NCBI GenBank assembly: GCA_004010275.1
Contig: RBWT01000015.1
Span: 1 to 64,000, forward strand
Reading direction: 5' to 3'
Origin: Streptomyces huasconensis
GTDB taxonomy: Bacteria; Actinomycetota; Actinomycetes; Streptomycetales; Streptomycetaceae
Length of the DNA stretch: 64,000 bases
Below, in pieces: positions 39,615 through 50,990 of this stretch. The position numbers were made by a program, and so were the translations under genes. Under the pieces are notes generated by a model. That model saw only the letters and a program-made list of their open reading frames with translations, searched no databases and was not told the DNA's origin. The first letter of the stretch is position 1, and each line of letters begins with the position of its first letter.

Positions 39615-41375
39615 TTACGCCCCGAGCAGCTTGCGCACCCGGTCCGCGCCCACGGCCAGCAGCAGCGTGGGCAGGCGCGGGCCGGTCTCCCGGGTCACGA
39701 GCAGCCGGTAGAGCAGCGCGAAGAACGTCCGCTGCGCCACCTTGATCTCCGGCGGCAGCTCCTTGGCCGTCGCGTCCGCCGAGAACCCGGCCCGCACCTT
39801 CGGCACGCCGTACACGAGGTGGGTGAGGCCGTCCAGGGACCAGTGCGAGTCGAGGCCCTCCAGGAGCAGCCGCAGCGACTCGCGGCTCTCCTCGTCCAGC
39901 GACGACAGCAGCTCGGTGTCGGGCTCGGCGCGCACGATGGTGCGGGCCTCGGCCGGGACCTGGGTGGTGATCCAGTTCTCGGCGCGGTCCAGGCGCGGGC
40001 GCACCTCGTCGAGCGAGGCCGGCGGCGCCGACGGGTCGAGGTCGCTGAGGATGCGCAGCGTCTGGTCCTCGGCACCGGCGGTGATGTCCGCGACGGACGC
40101 CAGCGTGCGGTACGGCATCGGGCGCGGGGTGCGCGGCAGCTCACCGGCGGCGGTGCGCACCGCGCGGGAGAGCGCGGCGGCGTCGGCGGGCAGCGCGGAG
40201 CCGTCGGCGACCTTGGCCTCCAGCTTGTCCCACTCGTCGTAGAGCCGCTGGATCTCCTGGTCGAAGGCGATCTTGAAGGACTGGTTGGGCTTGCGGCGCG
40301 CGTACAACCAGCGGAGCAGCGGCGCTTCCATGATCTTCAGGGCGTCGGCCGGGGTGGGCACGCCGCCCTTCGAGGACGACATCTTCGCCATCCCCGAGAT
40401 CCCCACGAAGGCGTACATCGGACCGATCGGCTGCACGCCGTCGAAGATCTGCCGCACGATCTGCCCGCCGACGACGAACGACGAGCCGGGCGACGAGTGG
40501 TCCACACCGCTCGGCTCGAAGATGACGCCCTCGTACGCCCAGCGCATGGGCCAGTCGACCTTCCAGACCAGCTTGCCGCGGTTGAACTCGCTCAGCTGCA
40601 CGGTCTCGCCGAAGCCGCACGCCGTGCAGGTGTACACCAGCTCGGTGGAGTCGTCGTCGTACGAGACGACGGTCGTCAGGTCCTTCTCGCACTGCCCGCA
40701 GTAGGGCTTGTACGGGTAGTACCCGCCGCTGCCGCCGCTGCCGTCGTCCTCGGAGGCGGCGCCGGAGCCCTCGGCGGCCTCCAGCTCGGCCTCGTCGACC
40801 GGCTTCTGCTGCTTGGCGCCGCCCTTGCCGGCCTTGGCGGGGTCCTTCTTCGTGCGGTACTGGTCGAGGATCGCGTCGATGTCGCCGCGGTGCTTCATCG
40901 CGTGCAGGATCTGCGCGCGGTAGGCGCCCGAGGTGTACTGCTCGGTCTGGCTGATGCCGTCGTACTCCACGCCCAGCTCGGCGAGGGCCTCGGCCATGGC
41001 GGCCTTGAAGTGCTCGGCCCAGTTCGGGTACGCCGACCCGGCCGGGGCGGGCACCGAGGTGAGCGGCTTGCCGATGTGCTCGGCCCAGGACTCGTCGACG
41101 CCGGGGACGCCGGCCGGGACCTTGCGGTAGCGGTCGTAGTCGTCCCAGGAGATCAGGTGGCGGACCTCGTGCCCACGGCGGCGGATCTCGTCGGCGACGA
41201 GGTGCGGGGTCATGACCTCGCGGAGGTTGCCGAGGTGGATCGGGCCGGACGGGGAGAGGCCCGAGGCGACCGTGACGGGTTTGCCCGGGGCACGACGCTC
41301 CGACTCGGCGATGACCTCGTCCGCGTAGCGGGAGACCCAGTCGGTGGTATCGGTGCTCTGAGCCACGATCGGCAC
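39615..41375 (-). CDS. lysS: Lysyl-tRNA synthetase, class I
   Basis: A class I LysRS (archaeal/actinobacterial type) of about 586 residues that charges tRNA-Lys. The start VPIVAQSTDTTDWVSRYADE uses GTG 41375; GTG 41366 (VAQSTD) fits the AAAGG ribosome site better and is the main alternative. The class I HIGH-like motif is SGLSPSGPIHLGNLRE and the KMSKS-like motif is AKMSSSKGG. A zinc-binding pair is YCGQCEKD and YTCTACGFGE. A low-complexity insert rich in Lys/Glu/Gly lies around residues 195-235. The open frame upstream antisense to argS is not part of the gene. It is divergent from argS. Confidence 0.95.
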   Translation of the reverse strand: MPIVAQSTDTTDWVSRYADEVIAESERRAPGKPVTVASGLSPSGPIHLGNLREVMTPHLVADEIRRRGHEVRHLISWDDYDRYRKVPAGVPGVDESWAEHIGKPLTSVPAPAGSAYPNWAEHFKAAMAEALAELGVEYDGISQTEQYTSGAYRAQILHAMKHRGDIDAILDQYRTKKDPAKAGKGGAKQQKPVDEAELEAAEGSGAASEDDGSGGSGGYYPYKPYCGQCEKDLTTVVSYDDDSTELVYTCTACGFGETVQLSEFNRGKLVWKVDWPMRWAYEGVIFEPSGVDHSSPGSSFVVGGQIVRQIFDGVQPIGPMYAFVGISGMAKMSSSKGGVPTPADALKIMEAPLLRWLYARRKPNQSFKIAFDQEIQRLYDEWDKLEAKVADGSALPADAAALSRAVRTAAGELPRTPRPMPYRTLASVADITAGAEDQTLRILSDLDPSAPPASLDEVRPRLDRAENWITTQVPAEARTIVRAEPDTELLSSLDEESRESLRLLLEGLDSHWSLDGLTHLVYGVPKVRAGFSADATAKELPPEIKVAQRTFFALLYRLLVTRETGPRLPTLLLAVGADRVRKLLGA

Positions 41376-41540
41376 GCCTTTCTGCTTCCTACGACTTCTC
41401 ACGTTCTTGCGTGAGTACCGCTTGACCCAGCCATTCTCCCAGGTCGCCCCGTAACCGCGAAAACCGCTTTTCACCGCGTGGGATACTCGGTTTTCACAGC
41501 TACGGCACGTCCAGGCACCCGAGCAGAACGGCACCCTTTC

Positions 41541-43298
41541 ATGGCCCCGGTCACGTCCCTCACCGCCTCCGTCCACCAGCGCCTCGCGGACGCCCTTTCG
41601 GCAGCCCTGCCGGAAGCCGGTGCCGCGGACCCGCTGCTGCGACGCAGCGACCGGGCCGACTTCCAGGCCAACGGCATCCTGGCGCTCGCCAAGAAGCTCA
41701 AGGGCAATCCGCGGGAGCTGGCCACGCAGGTCGTCTCCGGCATCACCGCCCCCGAGCTGATCAAGGACATCGAGGTCTCCGGGCCCGGCTTCCTGAACAT
41801 CACGGTCACCGACGAGGCGATCACGAGGAACCTCGCGGCGCGTGCGGCGGACGGCGAGCGGCTCGGCGTGCCGTACGCCGAGAACCGGGGCACGACGGTG
41901 ATCGACTACGCCCAGCCGAACGTGGCCAAGGAGATGCACGTCGGCCACCTGCGTTCCGCCGTCATCGGTGACGCCCTGCGTCACATGCTGGACTTCACCG
42001 GCGAGAAGACGATCGGCCGCCACCACATCGGCGACTGGGGCACCCAGTTCGGCATGCTCATCCAGTACCTGATCGAGAACCCCGGCCGGCTGGCCCCGGC
42101 CGACGAGGTCGACGGCGAGCAGGCGATGAGCAACCTCAACCGCGTCTACAAGGCCTCGCGCGCGGTCTTCGACGCCGACGAGGAGTTCAAGGAGCGGGCC
42201 CGCAAGCGGGTCGTCGCCCTCCAGTCCGGCGACAAGGAGACGCTCGACCTCTGGCAGCGGTTCGTGGACGAGTCGAAGGTCTACTTCTTCTCCGTCTTCG
42301 AGAAGCTGGACATGGAGGTCCGCGACGAGGAGATCGTCGGCGAGTCCGCGTACAACGACATGATGGCCGAGACGGCGCGGCTCCTGGAGGAATCGGGTGT
42401 CGCGGTGCGCTCCGAGGGCGCGCTCGTCGTGTTCTTCGACGACATCAAGGGCAAGGACGACAAGCCGGTCCCGCTGATCGTCCAGAAGGCGGACGGCGGC
42501 TTCGGGTACGCGGCCTCCGACCTCTCGGCGATCCGCAACAGGGTCGTCGACCTGCACTCCACCACCCTGCTGTACGTGGTGGACGTCCGGCAGTCGCTGC
42601 ACTTCAAGATGGTCTTCGAGGCGGCCCGCCGGATGGGCTGGCTCAACGACGAGGTCACCGCCCACAACATGGGCTACGGCACGGTGCTCGGCGCGGACGG
42701 CAAGCCGTTCAAGACGCGTGAGGGCGAGACGGTGCGCCTGGAGGACCTCCTCGACGAGGCGGTGCAGCGCGCCGCGGAGGTTGTGCGCGAGAAGGCGCGG
42801 GACCTCACCGAGGAGGAGATCCAGGAGCGGGCCTTCCAGGTCGGCATCGGCGCCGTGAAGTACGCGGACCTGTCGACGTCGGCCAACCGCGACTACAAGT
42901 TCGACCTCGACCAGATGGTCTCCCTGAACGGCGACACGTCGGTCTACCTCCAGTACGCGTACGCCCGAATCCAGTCGATCCTGCGCAAGGCGGGCGAGGT
43001 CCGCCCCGCGGCCCACCCGGAGCTGGCGCTCGACGCGGCGGAGCGGGCGCTCGGCCTGCACCTGGACGCGTTCGGCGCGACGGTCACCGAGGCCGCCGGG
43101 GAGTACGCGCCGCACAAGCTGGCCGCGTACCTCTACCAGCTGGCGTCGCTGTACACCTCGTTCTACGACAAGTGCCCGGTCCTGAAGGCGGACACCCCGG
43201 CGCAGGTCGAGAACCGCCTGTTCCTGTGCGACATCACGGCCCGCACGCTGCACCAGGGCATGGCGCTGCTGGGCATCAGGACCCCTGAGCGCCTCTGA
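41541..43298 (+). CDS. argS: Arginyl-tRNA synthetase
   Basis: A 585-residue ArgRS that charges tRNA-Arg. ATG 41541 ([19 protein letters not shown]) gives the family length; the open frame before it is leader. The HIGH motif is in [21 protein letters not shown]. ArgRS uses a degenerate KMSK; here [12 protein letters not shown] fills that place. The C-terminal anticodon domain includes [18 protein letters not shown]. It is divergent from lysS, a conserved arrangement. Frame intact. Confidence 0.96.
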   Translation: MAPVTSLTASVHQRLADALSAALPEAGAADPLLRRSDRADFQANGILALAKKLKGNPRELATQVVSGITAPELIKDIEVSGPGFLNITVTDEAITRNLAARAADGERLGVPYAENRGTTVIDYAQPNVAKEMHVGHLRSAVIGDALRHMLDFTGEKTIGRHHIGDWGTQFGMLIQYLIENPGRLAPADEVDGEQAMSNLNRVYKASRAVFDADEEFKERARKRVVALQSGDKETLDLWQRFVDESKVYFFSVFEKLDMEVRDEEIVGESAYNDMMAETARLLEESGVAVRSEGALVVFFDDIKGKDDKPVPLIVQKADGGFGYAASDLSAIRNRVVDLHSTTLLYVVDVRQSLHFKMVFEAARRMGWLNDEVTAHNMGYGTVLGADGKPFKTREGETVRLEDLLDEAVQRAAEVVREKARDLTEEEIQERAFQVGIGAVKYADLSTSANRDYKFDLDQMVSLNGDTSVYLQYAYARIQSILRKAGEVRPAAHPELALDAAERALGLHLDAFGATVTEAAGEYAPHKLAAYLYQLASLYTSFYDKCPVLKADTPAQVENRLFLCDITARTLHQGMALLGIRTPERL

Positions 43299-43324
43299 TG
43301 CCCGAGCGCCTCTGACGAAGCCCG

Positions 43325-44537
43325 TCACGCCACCAGCGCGCCCCTGAGCCTCCGCAGTCCCTCGGCGATCTCGTCGGGGGACTGCGTCACGAAGCACAGC
43401 CGCAGGGTGGACACGTCCGGCTCCCCCGCGAAGAACGGCGCCCCGGGGACGTACGCCACGTCGTGCGCGACGACACCGCGCAGCAACTCCCCCGTGTCGT
43501 ACCCCTCGGGCAGCTTCGCCCAGACGAACATGCCGCCCTCGGGCCGGACCCAGCCCGACCCTTCCGGCAACGCCTCCGCGAGGCCGAGCAGCATCGCGTC
43601 CCGCCGCTCGCGGTAGACCTCCGCCACGCGGGCGACATGCGCGTCCAGGTCCGCGTCCGCGAGGTACCGCGCCGCCGCCAGCTGGTTGACGGTCGGCGTG
43701 TGCAGGTCAGCCGCCTGCTTGGCGACGGCGCAGGCCCGCAGCAGCGCCGCGGGCCCCCGCAGCCAGCCGAGCCGCAGGCCCGGCGCCATGACCTTGGAGA
43801 AGCTGCCGAGCAGGACCGTGCGGTCCTCGGCCCCCGGGTACGTGGCGATCCACGGCACCCGCTCCCCCTCGAAGCGCAGCTCCCCGTACGGTCGTCCTCA
43901 CGATCCACACCCCGCGCCACGCTCGGCGACCTCGGCGACCGCGGGGCGCGCCGAGCCGCGGGCAGGGTCCGGCCGGTCGGGTTCTGGAAGGTGGGCACGG
44001 TGTAGAGCAGCTTCGGCCGGTGCAGGGCGACCAGCTCGTCGAGGGCGGCGGGGTCGATGCCGGCCTCGTCACACGGCACGGGCACCACGCGCGCGCCCGT
44101 GAAGGCGAAGGCCTGGAGCGCCGCGAGGTAGCAGGGGTTCTCGTCGAGGACGGTGTCACCGGGCTCGATCAGCACGGTCGCGAGGAGCGACAGCGCCTGC
44201 TGCGACCCGGTGGTGATCAGCACGTCGTCGGCGTCGGTCGCGAGGCCCCGCGCGGCGGTGCGCGCGGCGACGGCGGCACGCTGCGCGGGTTCGCCCTCGG
44301 TCGTCGAGTACTGGAGTGCCCGCTCGGGCGTCTCGGCGAGCACCGCGCGGAACGCGGCCGCTATGCCCTGGGCGTCGAAGAGGCCGGGGGCGGGCAGGCC
44401 GCCCGCGAAGTTGATGACCTCGGGCCGCGCGGTGACCGGCGAGGATGTCCCGTACCGGCGAGCCCCCGACCGCGGCGGCGCGCGCGGCCGGCGGCGGCGC
44501 GGGGGGCGGCGGTGCGGGCGGGCTCGGTGACGGTCAC
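43325..44537 (-). CDS. PLP-dependent aminotransferase, class I/II (several frameshifts)
   Basis: A fold-type I aminotransferase of about 405 residues, 2-aminoadipate/AroJ-like. GTG 44537 starts VTVTEPARTAAP. Across three frames one reads INFAGGLPAPGLFD, then ERALQYSTTEGEPA, ITTGSQQALSLLATVLIEPG, YTVPTFQNPTGRTLP (Asn for PLP), EDDPYGELRFEG after repair, and the PLP lysine in VLLGSFSKVMAPGLRLGW. Slips lie near 43870-43960 and 44380-44500. The C-terminus carries PEGGMFVWAKLP and LRLCFVTQSPDEIAEGL. The substrate cannot be named. All motifs are kept, so sequencing error is more likely than decay. Confidence 0.85.
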
Positions 44538-44646
44538 GGCGGCGGCTCCTTCGGCTGGGACGGCTGGCTCTGCCCGCACCCTAGGCATGTGCCTGCCGCC
44601 TACACACGCCGTTCCGCGATACGGACGCGGCGCCTCCGCCGGGGCC

Positions 44647-46023
<1,377 letters not shown>

Positions 46024-46233
46024 GTGCCGTCCTCCCCATTCCAGTACCGCGTTCCAGGAGGAGGCCATCCCCCCAGGTCAAAGCAGGCGCGGGTGTTCCA
46101 GCGTCCCCCGTTCCCCGCCGCCTCTGGCGGCCGGGACACCCGGCCGCACAAGCTGTGGCCATCCAAGCACGCCGCTCCCGCCGACCGTCCAGGCGGACAC
46201 GCCCCTGCCCGCACGACACCAAGGACCCAAGCC

Positions 46234-46500
46234 ATGCCCCGGACCGCAGAACCCCGTTCGGATCTCGCCGCCCGCCTCCTCGCCGCCACCGCCGTCGTGC
46301 TCGCGACCCTGTCCGTGACGGCGTGCGCGAGCAGCGACGGCATCGGCCTGCGCGACGAGGGCACGGCGACCCCGGCCGGAATCCGGCCGGTCTCCGAACC
46401 GCGGGAGAGCGGTGACGCTCCAGCGCCGATCCACCGGACCCGTCCCGACCCTCACCCCGGACACCCGGTCCACCTCCCTGACCAGCACACACACCAATAG
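46234..46500 (+). CDS. Small lipoprotein
   Basis: An 88-residue protein, MPRTAEPRSDLAARLLAATA, with a signal peptide and lipobox LSVTACASS. The mature part is only about 55 residues and rich in Pro, His and Arg (DPHPGHPVHLPDQHTHQ), which might bind metal by its histidines. It is divergent from the HTH gene. No family recognised. The signal peptide and coding bias support it. Confidence 0.7.
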   Translation: MPRTAEPRSDLAARLLAATAVVLATLSVTACASSDGIGLRDEGTATPAGIRPVSEPRESGDAPAPIHRTRPDPHPGHPVHLPDQHTHQ

Positions 46501-46502
46501 GT

Positions 46503-46529
46503 AAGTACCGCACTAATTAGTCCGTACTT
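46503..46529. promoter_or_regulatory. Strong dyad AAGTAC-ACTAATTAGT-GTACTT, candidate operator
   Basis: The AT-rich core ACTAATTAGT (46512-46521) is a perfect palindrome. It is flanked by AAGTAC (46503-46508) and GTACTT (46524-46529), which are reverse complements, with spacers of 3 and 2 nt. It lies 67 bp before the reductase gene. Dyads of the AAGTAC/GTACTT kind are bound by HxlR-type regulators of oxidoreductases, as I recall. No regulator gene of that type is adjacent. Confidence 0.6.
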
Positions 46530-46595
46530 GTCCGCCCCCTAGGGCCCCGCAAAGATCAGAGACATCCCCGGAACAACGCCTCTGAAGGAGCCCCC

Positions 46596-47479
46596 GTGCC
46601 CAGCAGCACCGAACACCGCGCCTCCGCGACCGTCCTCGGCCTCGGCCTGATGACGCCCTCGCCGCCGCCCTGCTCAAGGCGGGCCACGACACGACCGTGT
46701 GGAACCGCACCGCCTCCAAGACGGGCCCTCTGGCCGCCCAGGGCGCGACCCCGGCCGACACGGCGGCCGAGGCCATCGCGGCAAGCCCGCTCGTGATCGT
46801 CTGCCTCACCACCAACGACAACGTACGCGGCCTGCTGGAGGCCGAGGCCGACGCGCTCGCCGGCCGCACGGTCGTGAACCTCACCAACGGAACCCCCGCC
46901 CAGGCACGGGAGTTGGCGGAGTGGGCGGCCGGCCACGGCATCACGTACATCGACGGCGGCATCATGGCCGTCCCGCAGATGATCGCGACGCCCGCCGCGT
47001 ACATCCTCTACAGCGGCACCGACGAGGACGCGTACGAGACGCACCGCCCCACCCTGGCGGCCCTCGCGGACACCAAGTGGGTCGGCAAGGACCCCGGCGC
47101 CGCCGCGCTGTACGACCTCTCCCTGCTCACCGGCATGTACGGCATGGTGATGGGCGTCGCCCAGGCCTACGCGCTGATCGGCAGCGGAGGCGTCCCCGCC
47201 CGCGACTTCGCGCCCCTGCTGAAGAACTGGGTGAACGCGATGACGGACGGACTCGTGCCCGGCATGGCCGAGGCGCTGGACTCCGGGCAGCACCTCACGG
47301 ACGTGTCGTCGCTGGCGGTCAACCAGGCCGCGCTGCCCAACTTCCTGACGGCCTTCGCCCAGCAGGGCCTGCGCACCGACCTGTTCGAGCCGCTCCAGGC
47401 CCTCCTGGACCGCTCGATCGACGAGGGCCACGCCGCCGACGGCCTCTCCCGCCTCGTCACCCTGATCAAGAAGGACTGA
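46596..47479 (+). CDS. NAD(P)-dependent reductase of the 6PGDH/imine-reductase-like fold (one frameshift)
   Basis: About 294 residues. GTG 46596 follows GAAGGAG with 6 bp spacing. The N-terminal Rossmann motif reads VLGLGLM, and after repair of one base near 46652 it continues [20 protein letters not shown], where the WNRT end favours NADPH. VIVCLTTNDNV and GGIMAVPQMI are hydroxyisobutyrate-dehydrogenase-like landmarks. The helical C-terminal half (LYDLSLLTGMYGMVMGVAQA) is like that of imine reductases, where the family lysine is replaced. The natural substrate is unknown. It lies behind the dyad at 46503. Confidence 0.87.
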
Positions 47480-47615
47480 GGACCACCGAGGAACCCGGGC
47501 ACTGCCGAGGGGGACCGGTCCGACTGGATTTCTATTAACCCCAACGGGTGGCACGAATTCAGATAGTCGGCGGCGGTCCACAACAATGGCGAGCCTCACG
47601 GCCGTTGGAGGTCTC

Positions 47616-48827
47616 GTGTCCCGCTCCGTCACACCCCCCTCGAACATGACCACGCTGGGGTGCGCGCTCTTCGCCACCCGCTGGCTCCAAGCGCCCCTGT
47701 ACTTCGGCCTGGTGGCCGCCCAGGGCGTGTACGTCTACAAGTTCTTCAACGAGTTGTGGCACCTCATCCACCACGTCATCAGCGGCCAGGCGGACGAGAC
47801 ACACGTCATGCTCGCCGTGCTCAAGCTCGTCGACGTGGTGATGATCGCCAATCTGCTGATCATGGTGATCGTCGGGGGGTACGAGACCTTCGTCTCGCGG
47901 ATCGGCCTCCAGGGCCACCGGGACCAGCCCGAGTGGCTGTCCCACGTCAATTCGAACGTGCTGAAGGTCAAGCTGGCCACCGCCATCGTGGGCATCTCGT
48001 CGGTGCACCTGCTCCAGATGTTCGTCGACGTGCACCACACGCCCCGGCACGACCTGATGTGGGGGACGGTCATCCACATGGCGTTCATCGCCTCCGCGGC
48101 GATCCTCGCGTACATGTCCGGGCCCATGGCGGCGCACGAGGCCAGGGCGCGCACCGCGAAGGAGGAGTCGCGGGCGGCCGTGGTCATCCCCGCCCAGCGG
48201 GGCCCCGGGGAGGCCGGGACGCCGGAGCCGGGGGCGAGCGGTGCCGAGGAGCGCATCGAGGCCGCCGGGTTCCCGTCCCGGAAGCTCCTGGAGATGTTCG
48301 ACGAGGGGCGGCTGCGGGCACCCGGGCCGCAGGTGATCAACCGGCTCGGGAAGGCCGACTTCGTCACCCGCAAGGCGAACGTCGTCCTGCTCGGCGGCCC
48401 CGGCACCGGCAAGACGCACCTGGCGGTCGCCCTGGGCGTACGGGCCTGCCAGGCCGGTCACCCGGTGCTGTTCGCGACCGCCGCCGAGTGGGGCACCCGG
48501 CTGGCGGAGGCCAAGGCCGCGGGGCGGCTGCGCCAGGAACTGGCCCGGCTCGACGCGTACCCGGTGCTCGTCGTGGACGAGGTGGGCTACGTGCCCTTCG
48601 ACCCCGAGGTCGCCCACCTCCTCTTCCAGCTCGTCTCGCACCGCTACGAACGCGCCTCCCTGATCGTCACCGGCAGCCTCCCCCTGGACCGCTGGCACGA
48701 GGTCCTCGGCGACAGCGCGACGGCGTCCGCCACGGTGGACCGGCTGGCCCACCACGCGGACGTCATCACCCTGGACGCCGACAGCTACCGCACGCGCCGC
48801 CTCGAAGACGCCGGGCCCGCCTTCTGA
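47616..48827 (+). CDS. Fusion of UPF0114 (YqhA-like) membrane domain and IstB-like ATPase
   Basis: A 403-residue protein in one unbroken frame. GTG 47616 follows GGAGG by 4 bp; the ATG at 47586 has no ribosome site. Residues about 12-175 match UPF0114: TRWLQAPLYFGLVAAQGVYV, LVDVVMIANLLIMVIVGGYE and IHMAFIASAAILAYMSGP, giving 4 helices. After a Pro/Glu/Ala linker the C-terminal 190 residues resemble the AAA ATPase of IS21 helpers: Walker A GGPGTGKTHLAVALG, Walker B VLVVDEVGYVPFD, sensor LIVTGSLPLDRW. IstA, inverted repeats and the IstB N-terminal domain are absent, so this is not a transposon gene. Function unknown. Confidence 0.85.
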   Translation: MSRSVTPPSNMTTLGCALFATRWLQAPLYFGLVAAQGVYVYKFFNELWHLIHHVISGQADETHVMLAVLKLVDVVMIANLLIMVIVGGYETFVSRIGLQGHRDQPEWLSHVNSNVLKVKLATAIVGISSVHLLQMFVDVHHTPRHDLMWGTVIHMAFIASAAILAYMSGPMAAHEARARTAKEESRAAVVIPAQRGPGEAGTPEPGASGAEERIEAAGFPSRKLLEMFDEGRLRAPGPQVINRLGKADFVTRKANVVLLGGPGTGKTHLAVALGVRACQAGHPVLFATAAEWGTRLAEAKAAGRLRQELARLDAYPVLVVDEVGYVPFDPEVAHLLFQLVSHRYERASLIVTGSLPLDRWHEVLGDSATASATVDRLAHHADVITLDADSYRTRRLEDAGPAF

Positions 48828-48859
48828 CACGGTCCGCCGGGTCCGCCTTCCGGCACGGC

Positions 48860-49837
48860 CTAGGGGACGAGCACCACCTTGCCCGTGGTCTCCCGCCGCT
48901 CCATGGCCGCGTGCGCCTCGGCCGCCCGCGCCAGCGGGAACGCCTGCCAGGACGGCACCAACTCCCCCTTGGCGGCGGCCTCCAGAGCCGCACGCTCCCG
49001 TGCGGTCCCCTTCTCGGGGTGCCCGATCAGCTCCATCAGGGCGTTGGCGTACGCGATGCCGCGCCCGGCGAGAACCCGCGGCGCCGGTTCGAACGCCTCC
49101 TGCGAGGACCAGCCGATGACGACGTACCGCCCGCCCTCACCGATCAACTCGAAGGCCGCGGCGGCCTTCTCGCCCCCGACACCGTCCAGCACGGCGGTGA
49201 CCGCGCGCCCGCCGAGCTGTGCGCGGACCGAGTCGGCCCACCCGGGCACGTTGTAGTCCACGGCGACGTCCGCGCCCAGCGCCCGCACCGCCTCGACCTT
49301 GCCGGGGCCGCCCGCCGCCCCGACGACCGTGGCGCCCAGGGCGTGCGCGTACTGCACGACGAGCCGTCCCACGCCCCCGGCCGCGGACGTCACCACCACC
49401 ACGTCGTCCGGCCGAAGGTGCGCGGTGCCGAGCAGCCCCATGGTCGTGGCGCCCGTCATCACCATGGTCACGGCGTCCTCGAAACCGAGCCCGTCCGGCA
49501 CGGCGTGCAGTGCGTCGACGGCGGCGACCGCCAGCTCGGCGTACCCACCGGGCGCACCGTGCGCGGTCACGACGGGCCGGCCGAGCCAGGAGGCGTCGAC
49601 GCCGGGGCCGACCGCGTCGACGACACCCGCGACCTCACCGCCGAGGACCGCGGGCAGCTCGGGCAGCGGCGGCGCCTTGTCGGAGGCCTGCCCCGCCCGC
49701 ATCACCGTCTCGACGAAGTGCACCCCGGCCGCCCGCACGACGATGCGGACCTGGCCGGGCCCCGCGACGGGGTCCGGCCAGGTCTCGTACCGCAGATTCT
49801 CGGCGGGCCCGAACTCATGCAGAACAACGGCGCGCAT
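48860..49837 (-). CDS. Zinc-independent quinone-type oxidoreductase (MDR family)
   Basis: A 325-residue NADPH:quinone reductase-like protein. ATG 49837 (MRAVVLHEFGPAENLRYETW) follows GAGGACGAG. The N-terminal GroES-like fold lacks the catalytic zinc cysteine; GGEVAGVVDAVGPGVD replaces the usual GHEXXG region. The NADPH motif is VTSAAGGVGRLVVQYAHALG. The C-terminal sequence ends RRETTGKVVLVP. It is convergent with the fusion gene. It reduces a quinone or enone; the substrate is unknown. Frame intact. Confidence 0.9.
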   Translation of the reverse strand: MRAVVLHEFGPAENLRYETWPDPVAGPGQVRIVVRAAGVHFVETVMRAGQASDKAPPLPELPAVLGGEVAGVVDAVGPGVDASWLGRPVVTAHGAPGGYAELAVAAVDALHAVPDGLGFEDAVTMVMTGATTMGLLGTAHLRPDDVVVVTSAAGGVGRLVVQYAHALGATVVGAAGGPGKVEAVRALGADVAVDYNVPGWADSVRAQLGGRAVTAVLDGVGGEKAAAAFELIGEGGRYVVIGWSSQEAFEPAPRVLAGRGIAYANALMELIGHPEKGTARERAALEAAAKGELVPSWQAFPLARAAEAHAAMERRETTGKVVLVP

Positions 49838-49927
49838 CTCGTCCTCCTCGGACGGGCCCCCTCGGGCCCTGTGCACACCACCCTGCGACCTCAACCGAAC
49901 TTCAGGTCAAGGGCGTCCGGCGCGGGG

Positions 49928-50926
49928 TCACAGCTGCCGCGCCACCTCGGTCGCCCAGTACGTGAGGATCATGTTCGCGCCCGCGCGCTTGATGCCCGTG
50001 AGCGACTCCATGATCGCCTTGTCGCGGTCGATCCAGCCCCGCTCGGCGGCGGCCTCGATCATCGCGTACTCGCCGCTGATCTGGTACGCAGCCACCGGCA
50101 CGTCCACCGCGTCGGCGACCTTCGCGAGGATGTCGAGGTAGGGCCCGGCCGGCTTGACCATCACCATGTCGGCGCCCTCCTCCAGGTCGAGCGCCAGCTC
50201 CCGCATGGACTCCCGCGCGTTGGCCGGGTCCTGCTGGTACGTCTTGCGGTCGCCCTTGAGGGACGAGCCCACGGCCTCCCGGAACGGCCCGAAGAAGGCC
50301 GACGAGTACTTCACCGAGTACGCGAGGATCGACACGTCCTCGTGGCCGACCTGGTCCAACGCGTCACGGATGACGCCGATCTGACCGTCCATCATGCCGC
50401 TCGGGCCCACCACATGGGCGCCCGCGTCGGCCTGCACCTGCGCCATCTCGGCGTACCGCTCAAGCGTCGCGTCGTTGTCGACGCGGCCCTCGGCGTCCAG
50501 CACACCGCAGTGCCCGTGGTCGGTCGTCTCGTCCAGGCACAGGTCCGACATGACGATCAGCTCGTCACCGACCTCGGCCCGCACATCGCGGATCGCCAGC
50601 TGGAGAATCCCGTCCGGGTCGGTGCCCGGCGTGCCCACGGCGTCCTTCTTCGACTCCTCCGGCACACCGAAGAGCATGATCCCGGAGACCCCGGCCTCCA
50701 GCGCCTCGACGGCCGCCTTCTTCAGGGTGTCGCGGGTGTGCTGGACGACGCCGGGCATGGCCCCGATCTCCACCGGGGCGCTGATCCCCTCGCGCACGAA
50801 CGCGGGCAGGATCAGGTCGGCCGGGTGCAGCCGCGTCTCGGCGACCATGCGCCGCATGGCCGGCGTCGTGCGCAGCCGCCGCGGCCGCGTTCCGGGGAAA
50901 GATCCGTACTTCGTCACTGACGTCAC
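49928..50926 (-). CDS. hemB: Delta-aminolevulinic acid dehydratase (porphobilinogen synthase)
   Basis: HemB joins two aminolevulinate molecules to porphobilinogen. The protein is about 332 residues from GTG 50926 ([19 protein letters not shown]); GTG 50917 is an alternative. Metal and active sites: [16 protein letters not shown], the Schiff-base lysines in [18 protein letters not shown] and [14 protein letters not shown]. It lies after hemD on the same strand, but a perfect hairpin stands between them, so it may have its own promoter or be read by leak-through. Frame intact. Confidence 0.96.
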   Translation of the reverse strand: MTSVTKYGSFPGTRPRRLRTTPAMRRMVAETRLHPADLILPAFVREGISAPVEIGAMPGVVQHTRDTLKKAAVEALEAGVSGIMLFGVPEESKKDAVGTPGTDPDGILQLAIRDVRAEVGDELIVMSDLCLDETTDHGHCGVLDAEGRVDNDATLERYAEMAQVQADAGAHVVGPSGMMDGQIGVIRDALDQVGHEDVSILAYSVKYSSAFFGPFREAVGSSLKGDRKTYQQDPANARESMRELALDLEEGADMVMVKPAGPYLDILAKVADAVDVPVAAYQISGEYAMIEAAAERGWIDRDKAIMESLTGIKRAGANMILTYWATEVARQL

Positions 50927-50956
50927 CTGGATTCGTGCTGCGTGCTGCTGATGTCG

Positions 50957-50986
50957 TTGTGGGCGGGCCCGAAGGCCCGCCCACAA
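50957..50986 (-). terminator. Perfect hairpin between hemD and hemB
   Basis: Arms of 13 nt (TTGTGGGCGGGCC / GGCCCGCCCACAA) enclose a CGAA loop. It begins 4 bp after the hemD stop and ends 30 bp before the hemB start. On the minus strand it would end or weaken transcription of rex-hemACD before hemB. Confidence 0.8.
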
Positions 50987-50990
50987 GAAC

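Noticed and set aside
39615-43397. 1260-residue minus-strand open frame covering lysS and the antisense of argS
   Set aside because: Only the part below 41375 is LysRS. The rest mirrors argS on the other strand and arises from GC codon bias.
48230-48827. IS21-type insertion sequence
   Set aside because: Only an IstB-like domain is present, fused to a membrane domain. No IstA, no terminal inverted repeats and no target duplication are seen.
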